Shown here: positions 36,610-46,984 of the stretch, piece by piece | Layout: every line of letters starts with the position of its first letter | Position numbering within the stretch: position 1 is the stretch's first letter | Origin: Candidatus Altimarinota bacterium | Lineage (GTDB): Bacteria > Patescibacteriota > Gracilibacteria > BD1-5 > UBA6164 | Assembly (NCBI GenBank): GCA_028688895.1 | Contig: JAQTXG010000005.1 | Location: forward strand, 1 to 64,000 | DNA length: 64,000 nt | Reading direction: 5' to 3' | Translations under genes and position numbers: made by a program | The notes under the pieces: generated by a model | Databases searched by the model: none | What the model was told of the DNA's origin: nothing | The model's input: only the letters and a program-made list of their open reading frames with translations

Positions 36610-38513
36610 TATTTCCCTTCACATAAAAACACATTTGGAAAATAATTTTCTTCTGGATGCATATATGAAAAAATTCTATACTTCACTATTCAAATTCTTG
36701 ATGCTATATTTTCACATTTAGTATCTAAATATTTCATAACATCTACATTTACCAAATCCCTAGTACTTCAAACTACTATTATCTGTTCATTTTTATCTAA
36801 TATATCAAAGAAATTTAAATCATTTTCCAAAAATTTTTTTGTAGATTTATTAGAATTATATAATTCATCAAAATTGGTTCCAGAATCTCTATTGTTATTA
36901 TAAAATATGAAAGATTTATTAGAATAATTTTTTACATATTTACTCAAATAATAATTATCGTCCCAATTTATTCATCAATCAGCTAATCTAAGTAAAACTA
37001 TATTATCAAAATTATCAAAAATATAATCAAAAGCTTTTACGTTATCAGGCTTAGCAGCTCTAAAATGTATCCTAGTTCATTCTATATTTTGCCAATTTGC
37101 TTGTGATAATTTAGTAAAAGGTTGAAATTGTGGTAAATATGGAAACTGCAATGGTATAAATATAATAGTAATAAAAACTAAAAGATAATAATTCTTCTTT
37201 TCTCAATTATTTATTACAATTAACCAAATATAATAAATTAATATACTTACATAAAAAATAAATATTCATTGAATCAAAGCTATGTATCTAAAATCTTCAT
37301 ATCTATTAAAAAAATACAATGAAAAAATAATCGGTACAAAAAGCGAAAAAATCAAAAATAAATTCTTATATATCTTTTTATAACTCAAGAATAACAATGA
37401 TATCAATAAAAATTCTAGTGAAAATCATAAATTGAAAGGATTAGATAAATGAGATAAATATATTTTAATAGGGCTAAAAAAATCAATCTTTAAATTTATC
37501 ATATTTTGTATACCAAATGGCATTTTAAACAAAGTGATGAATCAAATAGAGTTTAAAACAAAAATAATTCATAATAAAACAAATATTAGATATATAGGAT
37601 AATATTTTTTAAATTTAAATGTATTTAAAATAGTAATAAATAAAACAAAAGCTAATAATGGAAATAGCATTATAATTGTAGCATGAAATTCAAACAATCA
37701 AATTATAAATATGATAATAGAGGTAGAAGAATAAACTAATTTATCTTTTATTTTGCTAGACTTAAATAATTTATATAAAAAATAAAACAAAATTAAACTT
37801 ATGATGATTAAAAATACATAAGCTCTTAAAAATCTAGAAAAATACAAAACTATGTCATTTACAGAATAAATATACATAGAAATCAATCAAATAACTGCAT
37901 TTCAAGTTATTTTAATTACTATGTAATATATCAAAAATAATCATAGAAATCATACAATTGCAACAGGCAATCTAGAAGAAAATTCTGATAATCAAAATAT
38001 TTGCTGAGAATAACTAGTAACAATAGATAGTGACAAGTTCCTGTCAGTCCATTTTGCATCTCATACTTCATCATACAAAAAATCCCATCTAGCGAATTCT
38101 CCAGTCTGAGAGTAGGTATACGCAGGTGAAAAATGATATTTTTCATCTTGATGAAATGGAGTACTTCAAAGATTGATAAAAATATTTGAAAAACAAATAA
38201 TAGTTATTAAGATAAAAAAACTCAAATAAACTTTTCATTGATTAGTTATATTCTGATATAGAGATTTATGATTAGAAATAAATTTTTCATTTATTATATC
38301 AGATTCAATTAATGATATTTTATATCTAATAGTATAAAATACCAAACTTAAAAATACTAAAGTCAAAATTAACAATCAATACTGAATATTTATAGAGTCT
38401 CATACAATACTTGCATACTTAGTTTTTACAAAAAAACTAAACAACAATGATATAGCAAACAAAAACAAAAAAATATTTTTGATTATTTTAAAAAATTTTT
38501 CTTTTGATAACAT
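36609..38513 (-). CDS. membrane glycosyltransferase, GT39/GT83 (PMT/ArnT-like)
   Basis: A 634-residue protein with around 10-12 membrane segments. After a few N-terminal segments comes TPFHQDEKYHFSPAY, whose QDE is the acidic catalytic loop of PMT/ArnT-like GT-C enzymes, then RNLSLSIVTSYS and LPVAIVGFLGLF. The C-terminal 150 residues form a soluble tail. Such enzymes take a sugar from a polyprenyl-phosphate donor outside the membrane and put it on proteins or glycans. The GtrB-like gene at 30263 could make the donor. Confidence 0.85.
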
Positions 38514-38533
38514 TTATTTAAGTTAAAAATAAA

Positions 38534-38725
38534 TTAATTTAAAGAATCAAGTATTTCTTTTCAAGAAATAAAAATAGAAACTCCTAAAATAATAAGAAGC
38601 CACAATTTGTGAGACAAAAACTCTCACAAAAACACTCCTTGTAATAATATATTTATATTTCACAATAACATTATTGATAAAAATAATAATATTAGAAAAG
38701 AAAATAAAATTAATTTTTTAAACAT
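38534..38725 (-). CDS. small membrane protein, two segments
   Basis: A 63-residue protein with two hydrophobic stretches, FKKLILFSFLILLFLSIMLL (residues 2-21) and LWLLIILGVSIFIS (about 42-55), joined by a short polar loop. Three glycines are TGA. It lies 20 bases upstream of the GT39-like gene on the same strand, so it may be co-transcribed with it. I do not recognise a family; it may be a helper of the membrane transferase. Confidence 0.6.
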
Positions 38726-38739
38726 TATATGCGTAATTA

Positions 38740-38768
38740 TTGATATATAATAATATATATATTATAAT
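38740..38768 (+). promoter_or_regulatory. sigma70-like promoter of the second GT39-like gene
   Basis: TTGATA at 38740-38745 and TATAAT at 38763-38768 with a 17-base spacer, 52 bases before ATG at 38821. It lies in the divergent intergenic gap. Confidence 0.5.
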
Positions 38769-38820
38769 ATATCATATAAACTAAATTAATTGCAAATATA
38801 ATTCAAAAATATTAATATTT

Positions 38821-40362
38821 ATGAAAAAAATTCTATTTTATTTATCTATATCAATTATATTCATTTATTGAATATATATCAGATATTATGAATTATGAAC
38901 ATGATCCTTTTGGATAGATGAAGGATACAGTTCCATTATTTCATTTTTTTCAAATATAAACAATTTCAATCCATACTTACCAACATGAAAATATGATTTT
39001 TCACAATACTTGTTTACCTTTTTTCAAACATTAAGCTTTAAGTTATTTTGAATATCAGATTATTCAGCAAGATTAACTAGTTTCATATTATCTATATTAA
39101 ACATGATTGTGTATTTAATATTTTCTATCGAATTATTAAAAAATAAAAAAAATAATTTGATTTGAATTATATTTTTATTTTTCATATATGTTTTTTCTAC
39201 GTGGCAGATAATATGGGCTAGAGAAGCCAGATTTTATGAACTATTATCATTTATATACTTTATAAACATTTATTTTATATGGAAATACGCTAATACAAAC
39301 AAAATATTTTATTTTTTACTATATCTAGTATTTACTTTATCATGAATAATATTTCATCCGTTTTGTTTTTGACTTATTGTAATATGAATAATTATTATAC
39401 TGTACAAGATATTTATTGAAAAAAATAGAGCAAAAATTGGATATTTTACATGAATTGTAGTAATATTAATAATATACTATTTAATAGATTTATGATTTAA
39501 CTATATTTCTATATGAAATATATATACATGAGAAAGCGTTCCAAGTATTAATAGTATATGAAAATATAATTACTTAATGTTTTTTAATTTTTATCTAAAA
39601 AGTTTATATTCTCAATTATGAATAATACTTATTTCATTTATATTATGAATTATATACTTTACTTATAGAAAAAAGCACTTAAATTTGATTATTTTTTGAT
39701 GAGTATTTTTGATAAATATTTTGTTAATTCCATATTGATATATGGCTCATTCTAGATATATGTATCATATATATTCTATAATTACTCTTATATGATGATA
39801 CAACATTATTTTATTGTATAACTATTTATCCGAAGAACTAAACATAGATTACAGAAAAATAATAACTTCATTATTTATTATAGTTACTATATTTTGAATT
39901 TATAAAACATACAATATTACAATCCTAGCTCAAAGATATTATTATATTGATTATACGTCACCAAAGCCAAATTTCAAAATGGCATATAAATATTTAGATG
40001 AAAACTTTATAGATTACAAAATAATTTCAGGTTTCCCTCAATTATGTTATTGGTATAACATAAATAATATTGAAAGATGTAGCTATGCAATAAATATAAA
40101 TCTATTATGAGAGAATGATTTAAATGACATATTAAATAAAAATCAAAAAGAAAATTATACTAATATATCATATATAAATAATATTAATGATATCGAAAAT
40201 TTAAGATTATATTTCTTTGTAATCGATGATCTAACTCTAAAAAATGCAATAAATAAGGATCTAATACAACAAATTAAAACAAAATGCACGATGATTTACA
40301 AAGATATTTGAAATTATGAAACTTCAAATTTTATATGAATTTGGAAATGTGCTTATAATTAA
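38821..40362 (+). CDS. membrane glycosyltransferase, GT39-like (PMT_2)
   Basis: A 513-residue polytopic protein with about 9-11 membrane segments. After the first segment comes GTGSFWIDEGYSSII near residue 38; the acidic DE pair is the catalytic loop of PMT_2/GT-C enzymes. WQIIWAREARFYELLSFI near residue 125 matches the second conserved loop (REAR), and MAHSRYMYHIYS is a third. The C-terminus is soluble. It probably glycosylates a surface polymer or protein from a lipid-linked donor. It is transcribed away from the other GT39-like gene. Confidence 0.87.
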
Positions 40363-40393
40363 TAATAAATATATATTTTTATTAATAAATAAT

Positions 40394-40421
40394 TTGACAT
40401 TTAAATATTTTAATATATAAT
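40394..40421 (+). promoter_or_regulatory. sigma70-like promoter of the Gly-rich surface protein
   Basis: TTGACA at 40394-40399 and TATAAT at 40416-40421, both consensus, 16-base spacer, 53 bases before the ATG at 40474. Confidence 0.65.
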
Positions 40422-40473
40422 ATATTAATATTATGCAATTAGATTTCCATTACATTATTTTTTATAATAAACT

Positions 40474-41610
40474 ATGAAAAAAATTAATTTAAATAGAATA
40501 ACAAAAAATAGTTGAATCATATTCAGTACTATTTTTGTATTATTGATATTATTAATAGCAAATACTTCGGCTATTAATTGAATAATTGGTTATTGAAGTA
40601 ATAATGATTATTCAAACCCTACTAATACATTATCTTGATCAGTAACAGTTGGTTCATGAGAAACATTGACTTGAACAACTTTAGCTACTATCAATAATGC
40701 TGTACAATTAACAAATAATTGAATATCAGTAACAATACCAAGTAATACACAAATAGCAAACGCTCAATGAACAAGTTTTAACGTAAACTCAATTACTACA
40801 TATGTACTAAACAATTTACCAGTTGCACTGTCTACAAATGAACTTGATGTATGAAAAATAAAATTTTGAATTGATTGAGTTAATCTATATTTTTCAAAAC
40901 CAGTTAAATTACAAATACCAGTAAACACTACAAATTCAACTGTAAAAATATATTCAAAACATGCATGAGTTAGCTGATATCAAACATATTCATTAACAGA
41001 TACATTAGCATCAAATTGTAATAATGGGTATGCTTCACCATCTAGTAACATAGCAACAGTTTCAAATTGAATAGCTACTATATACACATGTTCTGCATCT
41101 GATTTCATTGCTTCAGTAACTAATACTCAAACAAATAGCAGTTCATGAGGTTGAGGTACATGAGGAGGTGGTGGTTGATCATTATTGAGAATGGATAACT
41201 GTCCAAAATGAGATTATTCAAAAAGTTATTATGACAGAGAATGTTGAATTGCTCCACTTATCGTAAATAATTTATCAGCAACTTGAACTCTAAATGATTC
41301 ATTAAACAATAATGAAAAAAATTTAAATAATTGAACAAAAAGAACAATAGATTACAAATGAATTAATATAGTTGTAATTGAATGATATAAATTATCAAAC
41401 AAAACAGCTTTAGTAGCAAAAAAAATAATTGAAAACAAAAAATTAACATTAGTTGAAAAAAATACATATATAAATAGAGTAAATGAATTTTTAATTTCAA
41501 AATACAATTTCGATATAAGTAACAAAAATAATGTTACATTGAAAAATAATTATATAAAACAATTTTTTCTATTAAAAAAAGCAATAAAAGACTTTAGTAA
41601 TAGAAAATAA
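40474..41610 (+). CDS. secreted surface protein with Gly-rich linker
   Basis: A 378-residue protein with an N-terminal hydrophobic signal/anchor at about residues 16-37 (IFSTIFVLLILLIANTSA). A beta-rich Thr/Ser/Asn region follows up to about 230, then a run of SSGGGGTGGGGGS. After that comes LLRMDNCPKGDYSKSYYDREC, a DNCPxGDxSxSYYD cysteine motif resembling C-terminal modules of surface proteins in this group. The C-terminal 100 residues are helical and charged. No enzymatic motif. A consensus promoter and a clear terminator frame it as a single, probably well expressed gene. Confidence 0.8.
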
Positions 41611-41620
41611 TTAACTAAAA

Positions 41621-41658
41621 TTTAAAAAGGTAAATCAGTAAATAATTTACCTTTTTAT
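41621..41658 (+). terminator. rho-independent terminator
   Basis: AAAAAGGTAAAT-CAGTAAATA-ATTTACCTTTTT, perfect 12 bp stem with T tail, directly after the surface-protein stop. Confidence 0.9.
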
Positions 41659-41720
41659 TTAAAATAATTTTAAATTTTAAAAAAAACTTTAAGAATAATC
41701 TAAAAAACAAAAACACCTAC

Positions 41721-41742
41721 GAAAAAAAAAAAAAAAAAAATA
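41721..41742. repeat. poly-A tract
   Basis: A run of about 19 A follows CCTACG in the 250-base gap between the surface-protein gene and gpsA. The remainder of the gap shows a short CTTAG/CTAAG hairpin near 41783-41799 and no open frame. Confidence 0.7.
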
Positions 41743-41862
41743 GAAATTTTTTAGATAAAATTTATGAAAATAATTTACCGCTTAGCTATTTCTAAGGGAA
41801 AATTTTTGTATAAATGTTAGCAAAAAAAGCATCTTTTATAGAAGTGAGTTTTTAGATATTCA

Positions 41863-42807
41863 TTAATACATAATCCCATAAAAAAACTTTATATGTTCAA
41901 ATCATTCACTATTTTTCACTTTTTCATATACAGCTTTAAGAGTCTCATATCACTCTGCATGTTTATTTTCAGATTTAAGTATTTCTAGAGCCAATCAGAT
42001 TTTTTTTCATGAACCTAGTAGTTGTCATAAATAATGATTTCTAGAATTACCGAAACAAGTAGCAACTATATCTCATCCAAGAGAATAATAAGAAAAATCC
42101 AAATCATCACTACCTCCATACAATTTAATAATTTCCTTCATCTCATCATAAAATTGTAGCAAACGATAACCTATACTTGATTTTCACTCACCTTTTCACT
42201 CATAGTATCAAACCATTATAGCCATTATATTTTTCAAACTACCATACAATTCTATGTTCAAAATATTTGTTTGAACTTTTATTTTTAAATAATCATTTTC
42301 TAAAAATGATTTTATTTTATTTCAGATTTCTACATTTTTTATTCATAAATCTGCTCAAAGTGTCTTTCACTCTATCACTTCTGCTGCTATCATTCATCAT
42401 GATAATACACTATAATTGTATTGTTTTCAAACCATTATTTCATCTACTAGTTCACTAATTAACTTATTAGATTTTATATCTATTCACTTAGCCAAATTCA
42501 AAATAGTAACTCCAGGTTTCAATTTATCTTTTATAGAATTCAAACTACTAGAAATAAATTGAACTGGAATAGCAATAATAATCAAATCAATTTCAGATAA
42601 CAAATCATCATAATTTTTAACCAAATTTATATTTTCAGGCAATTTATAACCAGCAAAAAAATAAGGATGTTCTCTAGTATTCTGGATAGAATCAACAATC
42701 TCTTTATTCAATTCAAAAGCATAAAAACTATGATTGGGACTATTTTCTCACAACAGCTTATTCATAGCAAAACCAAAAGCTCAAAGTCAAAGTGTAAGTA
42801 TTTTCAT
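41863..42807 (-). CDS. gpsA: glycerol-3-phosphate dehydrogenase [NAD(P)+]
   Basis: A 314-residue GpsA that reduces dihydroxyacetone phosphate to sn-glycerol-3-phosphate. Seen are the N-terminal loop LTLGLGAFGFAMNKLL, IIIAIPVQFI, ILNLAKGID, SVLSGGMIAAEV (the substrate-site SGPxxAxE region, here SGGMIAAE), ELYGSLKNIMAIMVGYYEG with the catalytic Lys, and NSRNHYLGQLL. In most bacteria this feeds phospholipids; here TagD could use the product for CDP-glycerol. It is a single minus-strand gene, 90 bases downstream of a terminator. Confidence 0.95.
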
Positions 42808-42866
42808 AAAAAAAATTAATTTATAATAAAAACTAGTATATATAAATGTAAATATATGTAAAATAA

Positions 42867-42900
42867 AAAAATATCATACAAAATTGTATGATATTTTTTA
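42867..42900 (-). terminator. terminator of the surface nuclease gene
   Basis: AAAAAATATCATACAA-AA-TTGTATGATATTTTTT, perfect stem of 16 pairs, immediately after the stop at 42898 on the minus strand. Confidence 0.9.
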
Positions 42901-45687
42901 AAGCATCTTCTCTTTCCTCAACAACATCAAAATCAATAAAACTCAAAAAACTCAAATCAAAATATAAATAATTATAGAATTTTGACTTCAAAAATCCAAA
43001 ACTTCTGTTTGTTCTATTTTTTTCTCATAATCTTCATCTTCCTTTGAAGACGCCTCTGCTTTTGGAACTATCGTAGTTTTTTTAGCTTTCTTTGGAGTCT
43101 GATAAAAATTAACTATATATTCTCATATATTTAATTCCCCATTATCTCACAAAACAGCCAAATAAACCTTATAATTTCCAAACCTCTCATACTTGATACC
43201 TTTTGGATTTTTTCACTCAAATTTTTGTCCATTTCAAAAATCCCAACTATATTTTTGTATGTTTCAAGTACTTTCAGATCAATCAAAATTTATACTACAA
43301 GTATCAAAACATGTAATACTATTCCCAGTAATAGTTTTATTTTTTCAAATCTTTCACTGAATTGTTATGATCGATTCTATACTACCAGTAGAAACTAAAC
43401 TAGTACTTTTATCAACGACTTTTTTACTCGAAATAATAACTGATGTACTGCTATTTAATCACCAAATTCATAGATTTTGTTTTTTAGCAACTGATTCTGC
43501 TTTTTTATATTCTTCACTATACTTAAAATCATAATCCAAATACGCTTTTGCATATCACAATTCTATCAATTTTTTATTAAAACTTTCTCAATCCACATAA
43601 ACAAATCATAACAATCTAGCATAATTATCACGAAAATTGTTTGGATCCATTTCCACATCTACTTCTAGTCCTGATATTGTGTCATTTACAAAATCATAAG
43701 CTTCTTGTCAAAACTCTTGTATTTCTTTATTGGGATTTTTTGTCTCTGGAGTATCAATACCTATAAGTCTCATATTTTCTACTTTATTTGTAGATAAAAA
43801 TTGTACTTTAACAGTATCTCAATCTATTACTTCTACTACTTTAGCTTTTCAAGAAAATACATCCAATCTAGAATGATCCAAATAAAATCCATCTTTTACT
43901 TTGAAATCCCGAGCCAATTTATCTATAAGTAGATCTTTACAAAATAAATTTACTTCATCCAAATCATTATTTAGATTTATTTTTGTAACTTCCTTTAGAT
44001 ATTTCTTTGTTTCTCATTTTTTAATTATTTCTCCTGTAGAAAACTTGAAAGCCTTACTTCATCAATCAATTATATCATCCAATTTACAAATACTTAAATC
44101 CAAATCTAGCTCTCAATTATTGATTATTTCAATAAATTCCAAATCATCACTTCATGCAGGATTTGGCAACAATTTATGAAGCTTTAATCCAGAATAATCT
44201 GATAAAACATCAGTATTTCAATAAGGAATGACATACATCAACTCTTTATTATCTTCATTTATTACTTCATCTTTGATTTCCTCTTCTATCACTTTTTGTT
44301 CAACTTGGATATTAGTAAAATTGAGTTCTGTGATATTATAATTATTTTCATTTCAATACTCATAAACCTTCAATTTTACCTCAAAAAATCCATTTCAATA
44401 CTTAACATATCCAGGATTACATTTAAATTGTGTTCCAGAATCAAAAATAGCATTTCAAAAATCCCATATACATCTTTCCCTTGAATTTTTTAATTCATAA
44501 TTCAAATTTATACTACAAGATTTTTTGTTTGTACATTCATTTTTATCATTTATACCACTTTGAATAATTATTTGAGGCTTACTAATATTTAAAGAACTAT
44601 TATCAGTATAAATATTACTTACATATACTGTTGAAGAACTAACAACAGGTTTTATATATCATTTATTGACCACTTTAAAGGATTTTTCTATAAAATTTTC
44701 TAGATTATTTTTATTTATTATCTGTACTTTAAAATCAAATGTTCAAATAGGTACAACTATAGTATTTGGATTACATTTATCTCATTCACTAGTTTCAAAT
44801 CAAAAATCTATTTTACACAAATAATCTGATTCACTGAAATCTCAAACAAAACTATTTCTCAAATCTAGATTTATTTTACACTCTTCTTTACTAGTATCAC
44901 AATTATAAACATCAACTATTTCTTCTTTCTCCAATAAATAAGTAGGTACTTGAAAACTATATTCTATTTCTGGTAATAAAATAAAATTGTTATTTATATT
45001 TTCCACTATATTTCAACTAGAACTAACTGTATTGTTATCAACTGTTCCAGATTGAGTATTAATCCATTCTGTATCATTATTTTCTGTAACTATAGAGCCA
45101 GTTTCAGTTTCAATAGTTGAATCTATAGAACCTGTTTCAGTAGAATTATCATCAGAATCCATGACACTTCAAGTTTGTGATTGTGTATTATCAATATCCA
45201 GACTTCATGTAGAACTTAATACTTCCTCATTTACATCCAAACTGCCAGATTGCGTATCTTGAGTGTTAGAATCTGCTTCACCTAACACTTCTGTAGTATT
45301 TATATAATCATAAATAACTATTACTTTTCATTTTTCACTTGTAGCATAAGTATAACTATCTAGCAAATTTCAAAAATTGTCATACAAAAACAATTGTTCA
45401 TCACTATTATTTAATAATAATTTAGTCTCATTTCTAAAATATTTTTTCCTTTCTTGTACATTCAAAAAATATGTTTCGTCAAAAACAAACTCCTTTTCAG
45501 AAGTATCCTTCAATATATATCCACTCAAAAACAAAACTTGATCAGAATTATTATACAACTCTATATATTCCAGATTAGCATCATCATCTGTATTTGGAAA
45601 TATTTCAGAAATATTCAAGTTTCAAAATACTTGAGATATTAAAACAACAAAAAATCATAAAAGTAAAAATAAATTTCTAAATTTCAT
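42898..45687 (-). CDS. membrane-anchored surface nuclease: LTD - PKD - LTD - SNase - PKD - TM
   Basis: A 929-residue protein. Signal peptide at 1-22, then a lamin-tail-like domain (about 22-115: NISEIFPNTDDDANLEYIELYN). A Ser/Thr/Gly-rich linker with SGS/TGS repeats lies at about 125-215, then PKD-like beta domains with CxWDFG and CKIDFG motifs (about 235-480). A second lamin-tail domain follows (from about 500: LHKLLPNPAGSDDLEFIEI). The staphylococcal-nuclease domain lies at about 605-735 with VIDGDT, RLIGIDTPE and DNYARLLG, so all catalytic Asp/Arg/Glu are present. A last PKD and a C-terminal membrane helix end it. It likely degrades nucleic acid outside the cell. Confidence 0.9.
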
Positions 45688-45697
45688 ACAATAAAAA

Positions 45698-45724
45698 AAG
45701 TAATATAAAAACTTATATTACTCA
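45698..45724 (-). terminator. terminator of the DUF2304-GT2 gene
   Basis: On the minus strand AGTAATATAA-GTTT-TTATATTACT followed by seven T. It lies between the two minus-strand genes, so they are separate transcripts. Confidence 0.75.
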
Positions 45725-45770
45725 TAACATATTAATATAACATTAATATTTGAAGCTATTTTTTAAAAAA

Positions 45771-46799
45771 CTATCTAAAAAATTTATTCCACAAAATCCT
45801 AACAGCTATATTTATAGCATTTCATGAAGATTGTCACTTCTTTAATGAATATTCAGTGTATTTGATAGTAACAGGCACTTCTTTGTATGGTATTTTTTGA
45901 CAAGAAATAATATCCAATATCTCTGAAGCATGTGTCATACCATCTTGTGTAATCCTGATTTTATCGAGTATTTTGGTTCTAATTACTCTATAACCATTAT
46001 GAGTATCAGTTAAGTTTATATTACTTATGAAAAATGTGAACAGTATTCAAAGTTTCAAAACCATTCTTCTAACAAATGGAATTCATACCTCTTTTTTTCA
46101 CAAAAATCTACTACCAAGCAATACATCTATACTATGATGCTCTTTTAATATTTTTTCAAATGATTTCAGATCTTCCAAACTATGTTGTCAATCAGCATCA
46201 TAAGTAATAACATAATCTATATTTCAATACCTTCTTACATATTCAAATCCAGTCTCAAGTGCTGCTCACTGTCACCTATTTTTCAAATGATTTAATAGAA
46301 TTATTTTGTCTCAAAATTTTTCCAAATGATGCCTAGTATTATCTTTTGATCAATCATTTACAACTATTATATTTTTGTATCAACTATCCAAAATATTTTT
46401 CACAGTGTGATAAACTACTTTTCACTCATTATAAGCAGGTATAACAAATACTTCTTTTCAATTTATTTCATTTTTTGCTGAAAATTCTAGTGCGATTCAT
46501 CTGACAAGCTGTGTAATGTCTTCTTTATTTCCTACATGTTTACCCAATAATAAAAGTACAAAATAAAGCAAAAATATGATAGAAGCATAAACCAAAACAT
46601 CAGCTCATCTAGCTACTCAAAATACATTTCAAATATCATTTAAAACATTTGGAAAATATGTAAATATTAACAATCAACCTCAGATAGAAATAAAAACCAA
46701 AAAATGAAGAGCATTAAACTTCTGCTTATTAGCTATATCTAATGCAAGTATCAATATTATTATTCACGAAATCGTAAAGAAAAAATCTAGTAGTGTCAT
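45771..46799 (-). CDS. DUF2304-GT2 fusion, polyprenyl-phosphate sugar transferase
   Basis: A 342-residue protein joining two modules often found as neighbouring genes. Residues 1-105 form three hydrophobic helices with a conserved middle loop (GVARGADVLVYASIIFLLYF), matching DUF2304. Residues about 130-342 are a DPM1-type GT2: VFVIPAYNEGKVVYHTV, IIVVNDGSKDNT, YVITYDADGQHSLED as the DxD site, and a C-terminal PVTIKYTEYSLKKGQSS. It would make a polyprenyl-phosphate sugar. The fused helices likely tether the enzyme to the membrane. Confidence 0.88.
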
Positions 46800-46823
46800 G
46801 GAAAAATAGAATTAATATTGTAA

Positions 46824-46974
46824 ATCCCCCCCTCAATCTTCCCACCCAAGGGATAACTGAGACAGGAGTGCTTGCACGACTATCTTCGAAGTTAGAACGA
46901 AGTAGAGAAGAAGCTACAGATTGTTCTACTCCTTTCTCCCACGGAGGGAAAGGCTTAGGATAGGGGGATAAGTT
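46824..46974. repeat. 150-base GC-rich composite palindromic element
   Basis: The element begins AATCCCCCCCTCAATCTTCCC and ends GGGAAAGGCTTAGGATAGGGGG, which are imperfect inverted repeats. The interior (46880-46930) also has a short inverted motif, CTTCGAAGTTAGAACGAAG. Composition is far richer in G+C than the rest of the window. It ends 11 bases from the recG stop. Its arms resemble the single elements at 26084, 53731 and 60244. It looks like a miniature, non-coding mobile repeat or two palindromic units in opposite order. Confidence 0.8.
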
Positions 46975-46984
46975 TATAAATTTA

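Noticed and set aside
41722-41862. Possible small RNA between the surface-protein gene and gpsA
   Set aside because: Only a poly-A tract and a five-pair hairpin (CTTAG/CTAAG) are visible, with no promoter-terminator pair, so it is not called.
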